Shown: piece by piece, positions 33,558-42,606 of the stretch
Layout of the letters: each line of letters opens with the position of its first letter
Position numbering within the stretch: position 1 is the stretch's first letter
From: Leptolyngbya sp. NIES-3755
GTDB taxonomy: Bacteria; Cyanobacteriota; Cyanobacteriia; Leptolyngbyales; Leptolyngbyaceae
NCBI GenBank assembly: GCA_001548435.1
Contig: AP017308.1
Span: 5,961,030-6,025,029, forward strand
DNA: 64,000 nt
Direction of reading: 5' to 3'
Made by a program: the position numbers and the translations under genes
The notes under the pieces: model-generated
Told to the model about the DNA's origin: nothing
The model's input: only the letters and a program-made list of their open reading frames with translations
Databases searched by the model: none

Positions 33558-34341
33558 CCAAAGGCTCAAACACAGAAACCAAATCTTCTCGGCTCACCAC
33601 TAAAGTGGGAAACGATCGAGTACTGTAATCTTTTCCAACTTCTAGCGGAAAAATCGGCTCAGACTGCAACGGATACCAAACCGCTCCCGCCGCTTGTACG
33701 ATCGCCCAAACTGCCGCAATATCCCAAATCTTCGGAGTTGCTTCAACGCCGCCCATTGTTGAGCCGGCTGCAACCGTCAGTAAGTTATAAGTCGCAACTC
33801 CTAACATCCGAATCTTTGCTGGAAAGGGATTTTGCAACACCGAAGTACTTCGGGCACAAAGATTGAAAAAGTGATTGCGGGTCAGTGCTTCTTGACTAGA
33901 ATGAATCGATTTGTCGTTTAGAAAGGCTCCAGTCGGCAAGTCTAATCCTGAGTTACCTTGCCAAAACCCGTGAAACGATTGATTCAGCGGTGGAAGATGC
34001 ACATAGCCAAACACCGGAGTGCCTTGATAGAGAAGCGCGATCGAGATTCCCCAAAGTGGCAATCCACGAGCAAAATTCGTCGTACCATCCAGCGGATCAA
34101 TAATCCAGCACCAATCGCGATCAGGAAAAAGATGCTCAACTTCTTCGCTCAGTACCCCGTGAGTGGGGAAGGTTTTGGCGATTTCGTTCCGAATTTGCTC
34201 ATCAGCCCATTGATCGGACTGCGTAACCAAGCTTCCATCTGCTTTTTCCGCCGCCTGTACCTGTCCAAAATCTTTCAGCAATTGCATTCCGACTTGATGC
34301 GTGATCCGTTCGGAAAAAGCTTTAATCTCCGAAAAATTCAT
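33538..34341 (-). CDS. Inositol monophosphatase family protein
   Basis: The 267-residue product has the metal-binding motifs of the family: GVLSEEVEHLF with the Glu, IIDPLDGTTNFARGLPLWG with the DPxDGT signature, and PKIWDIAAVWAIVQAAGA with WD near the C-terminus. Possible substrates include inositol phosphates, PAP or histidinol phosphate; subfamily cannot be fixed by eye. The gene overlaps the stop of the Uma2 gene at 34338 by four bases (ATGA), so pucC, uma2 and this gene form one tight unit. Confidence 0.9.
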   Translation of the reverse strand: MNFSEIKAFSERITHQVGMQLLKDFGQVQAAEKADGSLVTQSDQWADEQIRNEIAKTFPTHGVLSEEVEHLFPDRDWCWIIDPLDGTTNFARGLPLWGISIALLYQGTPVFGYVHLPPLNQSFHGFWQGNSGLDLPTGAFLNDKSIHSSQEALTRNHFFNLCARSTSVLQNPFPAKIRMLGVATYNLLTVAAGSTMGGVEATPKIWDIAAVWAIVQAAGAVWYPLQSEPIFPLEVGKDYSTRSFPTLVVSREDLVSVFEPLVKSIGQ

Positions 34342-34928
34342 GATCCCGCCTCTAAGATTTGCTTTGCGGTCAGTTGTAACTCTGGAAATGCAGCAGAAAC
34401 GATGCGTTCTTCATTTCTAAATTCCTGAGATTGATAGCGATCGCCCTCTAACCTCAGGATCTTCACAACGGCTCGACCTGGATCAATCAGCCAATATTCA
34501 GGAATGCCGCGCTCTGCATACTCTCTGGGTTTATCAATATAATCACGCTCATAGTTTTCACTCCCAGGTTCGCCAGGAGAAACAACCTCAATCACTAGCA
34601 TCGGAGCAGGCATCAAAGCAGACAAAAACGATTGAGACGTTTGATTCATTGCATTTCGTGACGCTTCAGAATGAACCATCAAATCGGGATCTCGTGCCGT
34701 GACTTTCGACGAACTGACAGCAATCAAATGCTTGATACCGATGCGAGAGACTGGAATTCCAAGCTGTAGAAAGTATCCAATCAGAAAAACAGCGATCGCA
34801 GTATTAATTGGTTTTTCGGCTCCCATCTCTACCAACACCCCATCCACCAACTCATACCGGGTGTCAGTCCCATCGTCATAGTTCAAAAATTCTTCGATTG
34901 TTCTAAATTGTAGTTTCGCTTGGGTCAT
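34338..34928 (-). CDS. Uma2-family (DUF820) putative endonuclease
   Basis: This is a 196-residue Uma2 protein with the core intact: RYELVDGVLVEMG, ARDPDLMVHSEA, MLVIEVVSPGEPGSENYERD and DKPREYAERGIPEYWLIDPG. It is closely related to the Uma2 at 18419. The ATG overlaps the last base of the pucC stop (TGATG) and the stop overlaps the phosphatase start, so it sits translationally coupled between two unrelated genes. This may be insertion of a mobile-like Uma2 gene into an operon (inference). Confidence 0.9.
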   Translation of the reverse strand: MTQAKLQFRTIEEFLNYDDGTDTRYELVDGVLVEMGAEKPINTAIAVFLIGYFLQLGIPVSRIGIKHLIAVSSSKVTARDPDLMVHSEASRNAMNQTSQSFLSALMPAPMLVIEVVSPGEPGSENYERDYIDKPREYAERGIPEYWLIDPGRAVVKILRLEGDRYQSQEFRNEERIVSAAFPELQLTAKQILEAGS

Positions 34929-36316
34929 CAGTCTAACTCACCTTGGAGAATGGTTGAAATTGCTGCTTTCGTATTCGTCCGAAACGCTTTGACATCGACG
35001 CGACTGAGCAATCCGACTGCAATCAACATTCCGATCGCTTGCAGTCCAAATACAACTGAATACGCCAATGTCAAATTCGAGAAGATACTTTTACCCACGT
35101 CTAAAGCACCACCCCCGAAAATTGTTGCCAACGCTCTCGCCAATGCTTGCGCCAATCCCCACGCACCAATAAAGGTTCCAGCCGTTTCAACCGCAGTGAG
35201 ATCAAGCATCAAACTAATTGCACCCGTTGTCGTGATTCCTGATGCCAATCCGAATAGAAACAGTCCACTTTGTAAAAGCTTAGGATTTGCGGTAAAGCCT
35301 GTAGCGATGATCAAAATCATACAAACAGCAACGAGAACGCAACCAAGTTTGGCAGTTCTAGTTTTACCGAGACGAGGCACGATCGCGAATCCTGCACTAC
35401 TAATTCCGATCAGCGTTCCCATGCCCCAAAACGCATTCAATCGAGTTGTTTCCGAAACCGACATGTTAAAGACTTGTCCGCCATACGATTCCATCACCGC
35501 ATCTTGCATGAATAAACTAATCGTCATGAATAGCAAGAAGGTGAAAAATAATCCGGTTTGAGGTGAAGCGGTTAAAACTCGGATTGCACGATTTAAGGTA
35601 ATTTGATCTTCTCGATCGCTAACGGTCGTTCTCGCACTAAACCGCGAATATTTCTTCTCAATTCCGAAGGTCGCTAAGATTGCCAATCCACAAACAATAC
35701 TTGGAATGATAATAAAGACTCGATCGACGGCTGGACGCAACGCTTCTAAACTCGCGGTTCCTTCCCCTGGCAACAATCGAGACGTGATAATTGCACCAAT
35801 CACAATCCCGACCATCAGCATCGACCAAACAATTCCGACGAGTTTCGATCGCTCTTCTTCTTCCGATACATCGACCAACAACGCCGCAAACGGAGTCGAT
35901 CCAGCACTCAGCGTCAATCCATACAGCGCAAACACCAAGCCCAAAATCCCAATCCAAATTTGCGTTGGAGTTCCCCATCCGACCGTCTGCAAACTCGCTC
36001 CAACTTGCCACATCACTTGAACTGCGAGAAATGCCGTCAGCGAGAACAAGACCGACGCGATCCAAACATAGCTCGTGCGGTGATACCCTGCGATCGATTT
36101 TGCATCCGACATCTGCCCAAACCACAATCGTGCAGGAGCCATGAATTGATGAACCGCGATCGCTCCTGCTGCGATCGTGGCTGGAATCGCCAATTCTTTG
36201 ATCATGACTCGGTTGAGAACACCAAGCGTTAACACCGACATCATGCCTAACCCCATCTGATACAGACCGAGTTGGAACATGGTTAAAAGCTTAATTCTGG
36301 GTGGTTGTGTGATCAT
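34928..36316 (-). CDS. PucC/BCD-family major facilitator, chlorophyll-linked carrier
   Basis: The 462 residues form about 12 membrane helices. FQLGLYQMGLGMMSVLTLGV and LNRVMIKELAIPA lie at the N-terminus, FMAPARLWFGQMSDAKSIAG in the first loop, and FALYGLTLSAGSTPFAALLV in the middle, all typical of PucC/LhaA proteins. In purple bacteria these assist light-harvesting complex assembly; cyanobacterial relatives are thought to handle chlorophyll delivery. Its neighbour chlP makes the phytyl tail of chlorophyll and lies 77 bases upstream on the same strand, which supports a pigment role. Confidence 0.88.
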   Translation of the reverse strand: MITQPPRIKLLTMFQLGLYQMGLGMMSVLTLGVLNRVMIKELAIPATIAAGAIAVHQFMAPARLWFGQMSDAKSIAGYHRTSYVWIASVLFSLTAFLAVQVMWQVGASLQTVGWGTPTQIWIGILGLVFALYGLTLSAGSTPFAALLVDVSEEEERSKLVGIVWSMLMVGIVIGAIITSRLLPGEGTASLEALRPAVDRVFIIIPSIVCGLAILATFGIEKKYSRFSARTTVSDREDQITLNRAIRVLTASPQTGLFFTFLLFMTISLFMQDAVMESYGGQVFNMSVSETTRLNAFWGMGTLIGISSAGFAIVPRLGKTRTAKLGCVLVAVCMILIIATGFTANPKLLQSGLFLFGLASGITTTGAISLMLDLTAVETAGTFIGAWGLAQALARALATIFGGGALDVGKSIFSNLTLAYSVVFGLQAIGMLIAVGLLSRVDVKAFRTNTKAAISTILQGELD

Positions 36317-36393
36317 CGGATGTAAAAGGTGGATAGCAATAAAAAACGATCGTACATTACTGCACGATCGCTTTTCATGAGAGGCAATCTAAC

Positions 36394-37617
36394 TTAGGGC
36401 GCTAACGCATTTCCGCGAATCAAACTCGCGATCGTTTTCGCCGTAATTTTCAACTGAATCAACGGATTTGCAGGCACAACCGTTTTGTAGAGATAGCTAT
36501 CGAACGTGAGCTTTTGCACATCGATATCCGAACACATCTCGACAAAGGCTTCGCGGGTTGCATCCGTCCGGTAGAACACGGTTTGCAGAATGTCCAGCAC
36601 TTTGTAGGTCAGACCGTACATCTTATCCCAGCGCTTGAGATAGACTTTCAGATCTGCTTCGGTGGGAATGTGGCGACCGTTCTCGGAAAATTCCACGATC
36701 GTTTCTGCACACATCCGAGCCGATTTCGCCGCAAAGTAGATTCCTTCACCGGAAGACTTTGTTACCGTTCCCGCAGCATCTCCAACGAGGGCAACTCGTC
36801 CCACCACGCGGCGAGGTCTGGGATGTTCTGGAATCGGATGCGCCTCAACGCGGATGATCTTACCGCCTCTGAGTTTCTTTGCGGCTCTTGCTCGAATGCC
36901 AGCTTGCAGCTTTTTGATGTCGGCTTTATTCCGAGCCATTGTTCCGGTTCCTACGGCAACGTGGTTGTATTTGGGGAATACCCAAGCGTAGAAATCGGTC
37001 GAGACATCATCGCCCACGTACATCTCAGCGAGATCTTCGTAGTACGCCATTTTGTCATCGGGCAGGCTGATCCGCTCTTGGAACGCGATCGCATAATTAT
37101 AGTCACCCGCATCGATCGCTTTCGCCACCCGTGAGTTTGCCCCATCTGCACCGATGACGAGATCGACTTCGAGCGTTGCCGCTTTTCCTTCCAGACTGCC
37201 ATCGGAGTGATCCGCATAGTGCAGTTTGTACGAGCCTTTCTCGCTGGTCGGCAATTCGAGCTTGTGCATTGTGCCATTAATCAGCTTTGCACCGAGAGAA
37301 ACCGCACGATCGCGCATGAAACCGTCTAGAACCTCACGGCGGCACATTCCGATATATTCGTCATCTTTTAAGGTGCTGCCGATACTGACTTCGACATTCG
37401 AGGGAGAGATCATTTTCATCTTTCGCACTTTGCGATCGATGATGTTTTCGGGCAAGTCAAATTCAGCCACCATACAGAGGGGAATCGCCCCGCCACAGGG
37501 TTTTACGTTGTCTAACTTGCGTTCAATAAGATAGGTTTCAATACCTGCTTTTGCTAATGTCTCTGCTGCGGATGAACCAGCAGGACCGCCACCTACAACT
37601 GCAACCCGGAGTGTCAA
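36394..37617 (-). CDS. chlP: Geranylgeranyl reductase
   Basis: The 407-residue flavoprotein starts LRVAVVGGGPAGSSAAETLA, a dinucleotide-binding fold. ERKLDNVKPCGGAIPLCMV follows, then DLVIGADGANSRVAKAID and GRVALVGDAAGTVTKSSGEG for FAD binding. It reduces geranylgeranyl chlorophyll and geranylgeranyl-PP to the phytyl forms, needed for chlorophyll and tocopherol. The start is TTG at 37617, because GGGAG lies seven bases upstream and this matches the usual N-terminus. No ATG is near. Confidence 0.95.
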   Translation of the reverse strand: MTLRVAVVGGGPAGSSAAETLAKAGIETYLIERKLDNVKPCGGAIPLCMVAEFDLPENIIDRKVRKMKMISPSNVEVSIGSTLKDDEYIGMCRREVLDGFMRDRAVSLGAKLINGTMHKLELPTSEKGSYKLHYADHSDGSLEGKAATLEVDLVIGADGANSRVAKAIDAGDYNYAIAFQERISLPDDKMAYYEDLAEMYVGDDVSTDFYAWVFPKYNHVAVGTGTMARNKADIKKLQAGIRARAAKKLRGGKIIRVEAHPIPEHPRPRRVVGRVALVGDAAGTVTKSSGEGIYFAAKSARMCAETIVEFSENGRHIPTEADLKVYLKRWDKMYGLTYKVLDILQTVFYRTDATREAFVEMCSDIDVQKLTFDSYLYKTVVPANPLIQLKITAKTIASLIRGNALAP

Positions 37618-37725
37618 AGGTTTTCTCCCAATTTCTTAAAAGCTACGAAAGCCATCGTACCATGCGGCTTTTGTCCTTCTGGTAAGCACTACGGCAACTT
37701 GAAACAGAGCTTAACAATTTAGTCT

Positions 37726-38133
37726 CTATGGTTGGAATAAATCCGCGATCGACAGTACTGGTACAGGAGAATTAAGGAAATCTTGTTGATCACGAGTCAC
37801 GATCGCCTCTAGCACTTGCTCGATTGCACAAGCAATTTGCACCGCATCTTCAAAATCGGTCACATCTAAACCAAATGCTTGCTCTAAAATGTCTCGATTG
37901 ACAGCGCAGATTTCCATTACGGTCAACGTTTCTGAAACTGCTTGCCGTGCCTGTGCAACGCTGCGGGTTTGGCGCTGAGCAATATAAAAAATGTTCGTTA
38001 ACGTCGTTGCCGTGACATATCCCACAATCTGTCCGGCGGCGATCTCTCGAAACAATTGTCTCGCGTCTCGCAAAAATGGCTCTCGTCGTAATAGGAAGTC
38101 TAGAACGATATTCGTATCAACCAGGATTCTCAA
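37726..38133 (-). CDS. PIN-domain toxin (VapC-like)
   Basis: The 135 residues form a PIN nuclease. RILVDTNIVLDFLLRREPFL holds the first Asp, VTATTLTNIFYIA the conserved Thr/Asn region, and DVTDFEDAVQIACA and AIVTRDQQDF the remaining acidic residues. All four catalytic positions look present, so it is probably an active ribonuclease toxin. The TTG start overlaps the antitoxin stop (TTGA, 38130-38133), which couples the two genes. Confidence 0.9.
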   Translation of the reverse strand: MRILVDTNIVLDFLLRREPFLRDARQLFREIAAGQIVGYVTATTLTNIFYIAQRQTRSVAQARQAVSETLTVMEICAVNRDILEQAFGLDVTDFEDAVQIACAIEQVLEAIVTRDQQDFLNSPVPVLSIADLFQP

Positions 38134-38357
38134 GAATATTTCTCCAGTCGTCGCTCTTCTAACATCGCCTCTACTTCTTCATCAGTTGGAGGGGGTTGAT
38201 CCGTCGCTAATAACCCCTCCATTCTTTGAATCGCCGCTGCACGTTCTGAATTAGAAGTGGGCGAAGTTCTTAGAGATTCAATGATGACACTGACCAACGC
38301 GAGTCGATCGTCGGGAGGGAGCTTGAAAATCTGTTCTTTCAATTCTTGCGGTAACAT
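38130..38357 (-). CDS. Putative antitoxin (addiction module component type)
   Basis: The 75-residue protein begins LPQELKEQIFKLPPDDRLAL and VSVIIESLRTSPTS. The tail PPPTDEEVEAMLEERRLEKY resembles addiction-module antitoxins of the DUF2281/addiction-component type. It directly precedes the PIN toxin with a four-base overlap. The helical N-terminus could dimerise and bind the promoter, with the acidic tail blocking the toxin (inference). Confidence 0.72.
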   Translation of the reverse strand: MLPQELKEQIFKLPPDDRLALVSVIIESLRTSPTSNSERAAAIQRMEGLLATDQPPPTDEEVEAMLEERRLEKYS

Positions 38358-38463
38358 AACTAACCCTAATAATACTAATCAAGTAACTCTCTTCTGAAAA
38401 TATTAGTTTCAGGTAGATGTAAGGGCAATCAAAAACGGTAAGCAATTAAGCTTAGCAATAGAA

Positions 38464-39357
38464 CTATATGCTAACGTAATGCAATACAAAATTATGTGCC
38501 ATCTCTAATATTAATTGAATCGCTTGATCAACATCAGTTATTGTGTGCTGGGGCAATCCTTGATCTTTCGTTAATCCATGTCTTGAATAAATGCCTAAAA
38601 TATTTGCCTTATTACAAGCAGCCCTGAAAGCATCCAATTCACTCTTGTTCTGCAAATTACTAAGAGCAATATTATTTCGATGTGAAATAGTTCTTATAGT
38701 TTCAAAGATTTTATAAAGAGTTGCTCAAGTTAAAATCTTTCTATCTGAGTCTGCTGTTGATATCAATCCTGCCTGGAAAAGAAGAAATCGAAGGTCTCTG
38801 TCTGTTTCTGACAGGTGAATTAGAAGAGATATAAGATTATTGGAAAAGTCGGCAACAGGAGAAACAATTGCTAGATTGCTGCTAAACGGGTTCTCTTCAA
38901 GAGTATCGGCGTATACGCTATGAGTACCGCTACCATTAATAGGTCTAAAATTTATAAACTTCACGGGAATGGGGTGATTGGATAACCAGGCTATTCTCAT
39001 CGCGCCGTTCAGCAACAACTCGAGGCTGTATAATCGCCTAGCTATATGTTTTTCATCATTCAGCTCATCTATATGATGCGAGTAGCCGAACGTATGATAT
39101 CCAAGCTCATCATCTTCGTAACATAAGCGTATGTCATTGACCCAAACTTGATGAGCCAAGTCTATATAGTAAGGACCTGCAAAAATTCTAAACTCATATC
39201 TATGCTCAGGAAGCATAATTGCCTGCAAATCGTTTTGAAAGCATTTTAATGCCTGTATCCTCAATAAATGTGAGGCATACGAAATATTTAAGTCAAGATT
39301 GCTCCATTTGAAATTTCTGCTGTGCCGCCAACGTATTCCGCTCCCAAAATACGCCAT
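38464..39357 (-). pseudogene. Unknown protein (HEPN-like C-terminus) split by an in-frame TGA
   Basis: The frame runs from the ATG at 39357 to a TGA at 38725-38727 (210 codons), then stays open in the same frame to 38464. The downstream part reads ATLYKIFETIRT, RAACNKANILGIYSRHG and a C-terminal helix. Upstream lie SNLAIVSPVADFSNNLISLL and DRDLRFLLFQAGL. I recall a widespread protein family of about 300 residues in which these parts are continuous (a W-LY-IYE-I motif, then RHG), so the TGA probably replaces a Trp codon. The 5' end overlaps the DNA methyltransferase gene by 65 bases. Whether it is a partner of that enzyme is unknown. Confidence 0.65.
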
Positions 39358-40255
39358 CTGACCAGCCTTGGATTCGTCGATCGCTTTCTGCCAATTCCAA
39401 TCGTCGCTCGGTTAATAAGCAATACTCTTCATTCAAATCAATCCCTAAATAACGTCGATCGAGCTTTTTCGCCACTACAGAAGTCGTTCCACTCCCGACA
39501 AATGGATCGAGAACGAAATCACCTGGATTCGAGCTTGCCAAAATCAGTTTTGCAATCAATTTCTCGCTCTTTTGAGTGGGATGCTCAGTATTTTCGGGCA
39601 TTGACCAGAACGGAATCGTGATATCAGTCCAAAAATTGGAGGGGTGCGTATCGCGGAAATTGCCTTGGTCGGTCGCTTCCCAGTCTTTGGGAGATTTGTC
39701 GATCGTGCGGTAGGGAGCCAGCACTCGTCGGCGCAATTTCACCGCATCCAAATTAAAGGTGTACTCGTTAGAAACGGTGCAAAACCAAATGTCCTCGCTG
39801 GAATTTTTCCAGTTCGCTTTGGCTCCTCGTCCTTTTTCGCGCTCCCAGGTGATGCGATTGCGAACGGTGAAATGCTTGGACGCGACCGCAAAAATTGAAG
39901 CAGAAGAGAGCCAATCGCCGCAGATATATAGAGAGGCAGTGGGTTTGAGAAGCGGTTTAAAGGCAGCGATCGCAGTTTCTAACCAAGCCGAATATTCCTC
40001 AACGCTGCGACGTTCAAACTTCAAACCATTGAAATTTTTCGATAGGTTGTAAGGCGGATCGAGAATTAATAAGTCCACAAATCTATCTGGAAGTAGAGCA
40101 GCGATCGACAAACCATCGGCTTGAATGGTTCCGGTTGGCGGATACTGAATGACTTCGCTCAGGGAAATTATTTTTGGTTTTAGGCGTTGTCGATCGAGTT
40201 CGGTCAATTCCAGACTGCGATTTCGTGCAGCTTTAACTTTCTTAGCGAATTTCAT
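39293..40255 (-). CDS. DNA methyltransferase, amino type (N6-adenine or N4-cytosine)
   Basis: The 320-residue protein has motif IV first (LLILDPPYNLSKNFNG) and motif I near the C-terminus (FVLDPFVGSGTTSVVAKKLD, then RYLGIDLNEEYC). It is therefore a beta-class enzyme with a target recognition region between (about 120-225). DPPY favours adenine methylation. EHPTQKSEKLIAKLILASSN is also typical. No intact restriction enzyme is adjacent. The overlapping downstream gene is split by a stop codon, so this may be an orphan methylase or the survivor of a restriction pair. The recognition site cannot be read from sequence. Confidence 0.9.
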   Translation of the reverse strand: MKFAKKVKAARNRSLELTELDRQRLKPKIISLSEVIQYPPTGTIQADGLSIAALLPDRFVDLLILDPPYNLSKNFNGLKFERRSVEEYSAWLETAIAAFKPLLKPTASLYICGDWLSSASIFAVASKHFTVRNRITWEREKGRGAKANWKNSSEDIWFCTVSNEYTFNLDAVKLRRRVLAPYRTIDKSPKDWEATDQGNFRDTHPSNFWTDITIPFWSMPENTEHPTQKSEKLIAKLILASSNPGDFVLDPFVGSGTTSVVAKKLDRRYLGIDLNEEYCLLTERRLELAESDRRIQGWSDGVFWERNTLAAQQKFQMEQS

Positions 40256-40645
40256 GAAATTTTTTCCTGGTTCTAATCAGACTTCGTACTTTTGCGGTTG
40301 CTTTTTGTCATAATTTGCGGCGTTCTGTCTAAAATTGTGAACAAATCGTGAAAATATTATTAGTTTTTAGAGATTTTTCGGAGAACACAATGAAAATTTA
40401 TCTGTAAGGTGATAAATGAGCAGGTTTTCAAGGGAAAAATTCACCTCGGAAAATCGGGTCTCAACTCAGATTCGTACAGACAGTTTCTCATCAGTCACAG
40501 GATTGACTTGTCGCCATGTTCAAAAACAGAAAAATCAGCTATCTTGCTTACGTACAATCACGCAGTAATCTTTTCCTACCTATGAAGATGCGGTGAAACC
40601 ACCGTAGAAACACTGGAGTTGTTCCGCCGAATCAATTAAGATGTT
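40256..40645. other. Gene-free stretch upstream of small secreted protein
   Basis: No open frame with a credible start is visible in these 390 bases. The only structure I see is a short hairpin, CGGTG (40591-40595), loop AAAC, CACCG (40600-40604), which could lie in the leader of the gene at 40667. The left part is the promoter region of the methyltransferase gene. Confidence 0.4.
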
Positions 40646-40666
40646 GTGAAGGAGGTCAACAGATCG

Positions 40667-40942
40667 ATGCTTTATCTTCATAGGTTGCTGCACATGAGTA
40701 CGTTCTTTCGGATGGCACTGACGGCAACTCTGGCTTTAAGTGCGTCATTCTCGTTGGTCGGATCAGAGAGTGTTCGGGCAGAAATCCGCCAGATGGCTGA
40801 TGCGCTCATCGCTCCGCAAGTCAAAGACCCGCAGATTCTCGCTTTTCGTGATGATCAGTCCACGGTTGAACAGCGCTCTAGCACGTTTGACCCCGAACCG
40901 AATGATCCGCCCAGACGCACCGGAGGGTCCGGAACCCGTTAA
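40667..40942 (+). CDS. Small secreted protein, unknown
   Basis: The product is about 91 residues with a signal peptide (FRMALTATLALSASFSLVGS, cleavage near VRAE). The mature part is short and ends DPEPNDPPRRTGGSGTR. I recall a similar Pro/Arg/Gly tail in exported cyanobacterial proteins near DUF928 genes. The ATG at 40667 has GGAGGT ten bases upstream; an ATG at 40694 is a second candidate. A GTG at 40646 lies before the ribosome site and was rejected. The function is unknown. Confidence 0.7.
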   Translation: MLYLHRLLHMSTFFRMALTATLALSASFSLVGSESVRAEIRQMADALIAPQVKDPQILAFRDDQSTVEQRSSTFDPEPNDPPRRTGGSGTR

Positions 40943-40967
40943 GTTCAAGTTTTCAAGTTTTATGAGT

Positions 40968-41003
40968 ATCCGTAGTTCAGAAAGCTGGGCTACGGATTCT
41001 TTT
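40968..41003 (+). terminator. Probable terminator after the secreted protein gene
   Basis: ATCCGTAG (40968-40975) and CTACGGAT (40990-40997) form a perfect 8-base stem with a 14-base loop, followed by TCTTTT. It lies 26 bases after the stop and 38 bases before deoC. Confidence 0.7.
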
Positions 41004-41041
41004 ATGGGATTCTGAAAGTAGAGGCAGTTTGCTAGAAACCT

Positions 41042-41737
41042 ATGAGTCAACCGTATCCAGATATTGATATTGCAGCGTTTATCGATCACTCCTTACTTGC
41101 GCCGATCGCAACTCCCATTCAAGTCGAACAATGGTGCGAAGAAGCCGATCGATATCGGTTCGCTTCTGTGTGCGTTCTCCCCGTTCACGTCAAACAAGCG
41201 GTGAATTTACTCCACAATAAACAGCCGAAAGTAACGACAGTGATTGGGTTTCCGCTAGGAGCAAATACATCGATCGTCAAACGATTTGAAGCGGAAGAAG
41301 CGGTCGAAAATGGCGCAACCGAACTCGATGTTGTGATTAATTTAAGCTGGGTTAAATCCGGCAATCTTGATGCGCTTCATCGAGAAATTGCTGAAATTCG
41401 TGAATCGACCGGATGTCCAATTAAAGCGATTTTAGAAATGGCGCTTTTAACCGAAGAAGAAAAACGGATTGCCGCCCAGGTTTGTATGGATGCGGGTGCG
41501 GCTTTCCTCAAAACCAGTACAGGCTGGAATGGGGGCGCAACCGTCGCAGATGTCCGCCTTTTGAAAGAGATTTCACGCGATCGAGTCGGAATTAAGGCTT
41601 CTGGGGGAATCCGTACCGTTGAACAAGCCCTAGATTTAATCGTGGCAGGCGCGACCCGACTTGGAACCTCTAGAGGTGTCGAGTTACTGCGTCAGCGCGA
41701 TACCCTAGAAAAGACCCCCTCCAACGAACTTTCATGA
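41042..41737 (+). CDS. deoC: Deoxyribose-phosphate aldolase
   Basis: The 231-residue TIM-barrel enzyme shows [54 protein letters not shown] and [20 protein letters not shown] with the Schiff-base lysine (KTSTGW), then [10 protein letters not shown] with the second lysine. It cleaves 2-deoxyribose-5-phosphate to glyceraldehyde-3-phosphate and acetaldehyde. The stop overlaps the recO start by four bases (ATGA). Confidence 0.95.
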   Translation: MSQPYPDIDIAAFIDHSLLAPIATPIQVEQWCEEADRYRFASVCVLPVHVKQAVNLLHNKQPKVTTVIGFPLGANTSIVKRFEAEEAVENGATELDVVINLSWVKSGNLDALHREIAEIRESTGCPIKAILEMALLTEEEKRIAAQVCMDAGAAFLKTSTGWNGGATVADVRLLKEISRDRVGIKASGGIRTVEQALDLIVAGATRLGTSRGVELLRQRDTLEKTPSNELS

Positions 41738-42603
41738 GCCGGACTTACAAAGCGATCGGGATTAACCTTAAAGCGATGCCACTGGGAGAGGCAGATCGAA
41801 TCGTCACCATTTTGACGAAGGAATTTGGATTGCTGAGAGCGGTGGCAATGGGGGCAAGAAAGCAGAATTCTAAACTAGGCGGGCGGAGTGGCTTGTTTGT
41901 TGTGAATGAATTACTCATGGCAAAAGGTCGATCGCTCGACAAAATCACTCAAGCCGAAACGCTCGAATCTTATCCAGGTTTAGCTCGAAATTTGAAGAAA
42001 TTAACCGCAGGGCAATATTTAGCTGAACTCGCTCTTCAGCAGGCTCTTAGTGAACAGCCGCAAGAAGAACTGTTCTATCTATTAAATGAGCATCTGGCAC
42101 GAATCGAGCAGTGTGACGATGCTGAAGTACTCCCTCGATTAATTCATGCCGTTTATCAACTTTTGGTCGTTGCTGGAGTTGCGCCGCAAGTGCATCAATG
42201 TAGTGTCACTGGATCAGTCATTGAGCCGGATTTCGCCAATTCGGATGTGCAAGCAGGATTTAGTAGCGCGATCGGGGGCGTGATTAAACTTGAAGAACTC
42301 GATCGATTACTTGAAGAACAAGCTCCCGCTTACCGAGTCCAGTCACCTGTGGGAGAATATCGAGTAGCGGACACAACGGTTCGCCGATCTCGTCCCGCTC
42401 TGAATGTGCCGCTTCATGCCCCCGAACTGGCAGCCCTTCAGCATCTTCCCCAAGCTGAACCTCCCATGCCCGACCAATATCCCATCTCGGTCTGGCTCAC
42501 CCTCGAAAAGTTGCTTCGTCAGTACGTGCAGTATCACTTCGATCAACCGATTCGATCTGCTGCCCTGATTGAAAGCTGTTTTGCACCCGATTCGATGCTG
42601 TAA
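41734..42603 (+). CDS. recO: DNA repair protein RecO
   Basis: The 289 residues begin with the RecO OB-fold ([40 protein letters not shown]) followed by the helical C-terminal domain ([20 protein letters not shown]). RecO loads RecA onto single-stranded DNA with RecR. The zinc cysteines of some RecO proteins are not obvious; only one Cys (HQCSVTG) is in the usual place. It is translationally coupled to deoC. Confidence 0.92.
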   Translation: MSRTYKAIGINLKAMPLGEADRIVTILTKEFGLLRAVAMGARKQNSKLGGRSGLFVVNELLMAKGRSLDKITQAETLESYPGLARNLKKLTAGQYLAELALQQALSEQPQEELFYLLNEHLARIEQCDDAEVLPRLIHAVYQLLVVAGVAPQVHQCSVTGSVIEPDFANSDVQAGFSSAIGGVIKLEELDRLLEEQAPAYRVQSPVGEYRVADTTVRRSRPALNVPLHAPELAALQHLPQAEPPMPDQYPISVWLTLEKLLRQYVQYHFDQPIRSAALIESCFAPDSML

Positions 42604-42606
42604 ACC

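Noticed and set aside
38464..38655. Separate 63-codon gene starting at a TTG
   Set aside because: The frame is open back to the TGA at 38725 and continues the preceding protein, so it is the tail of one split gene.
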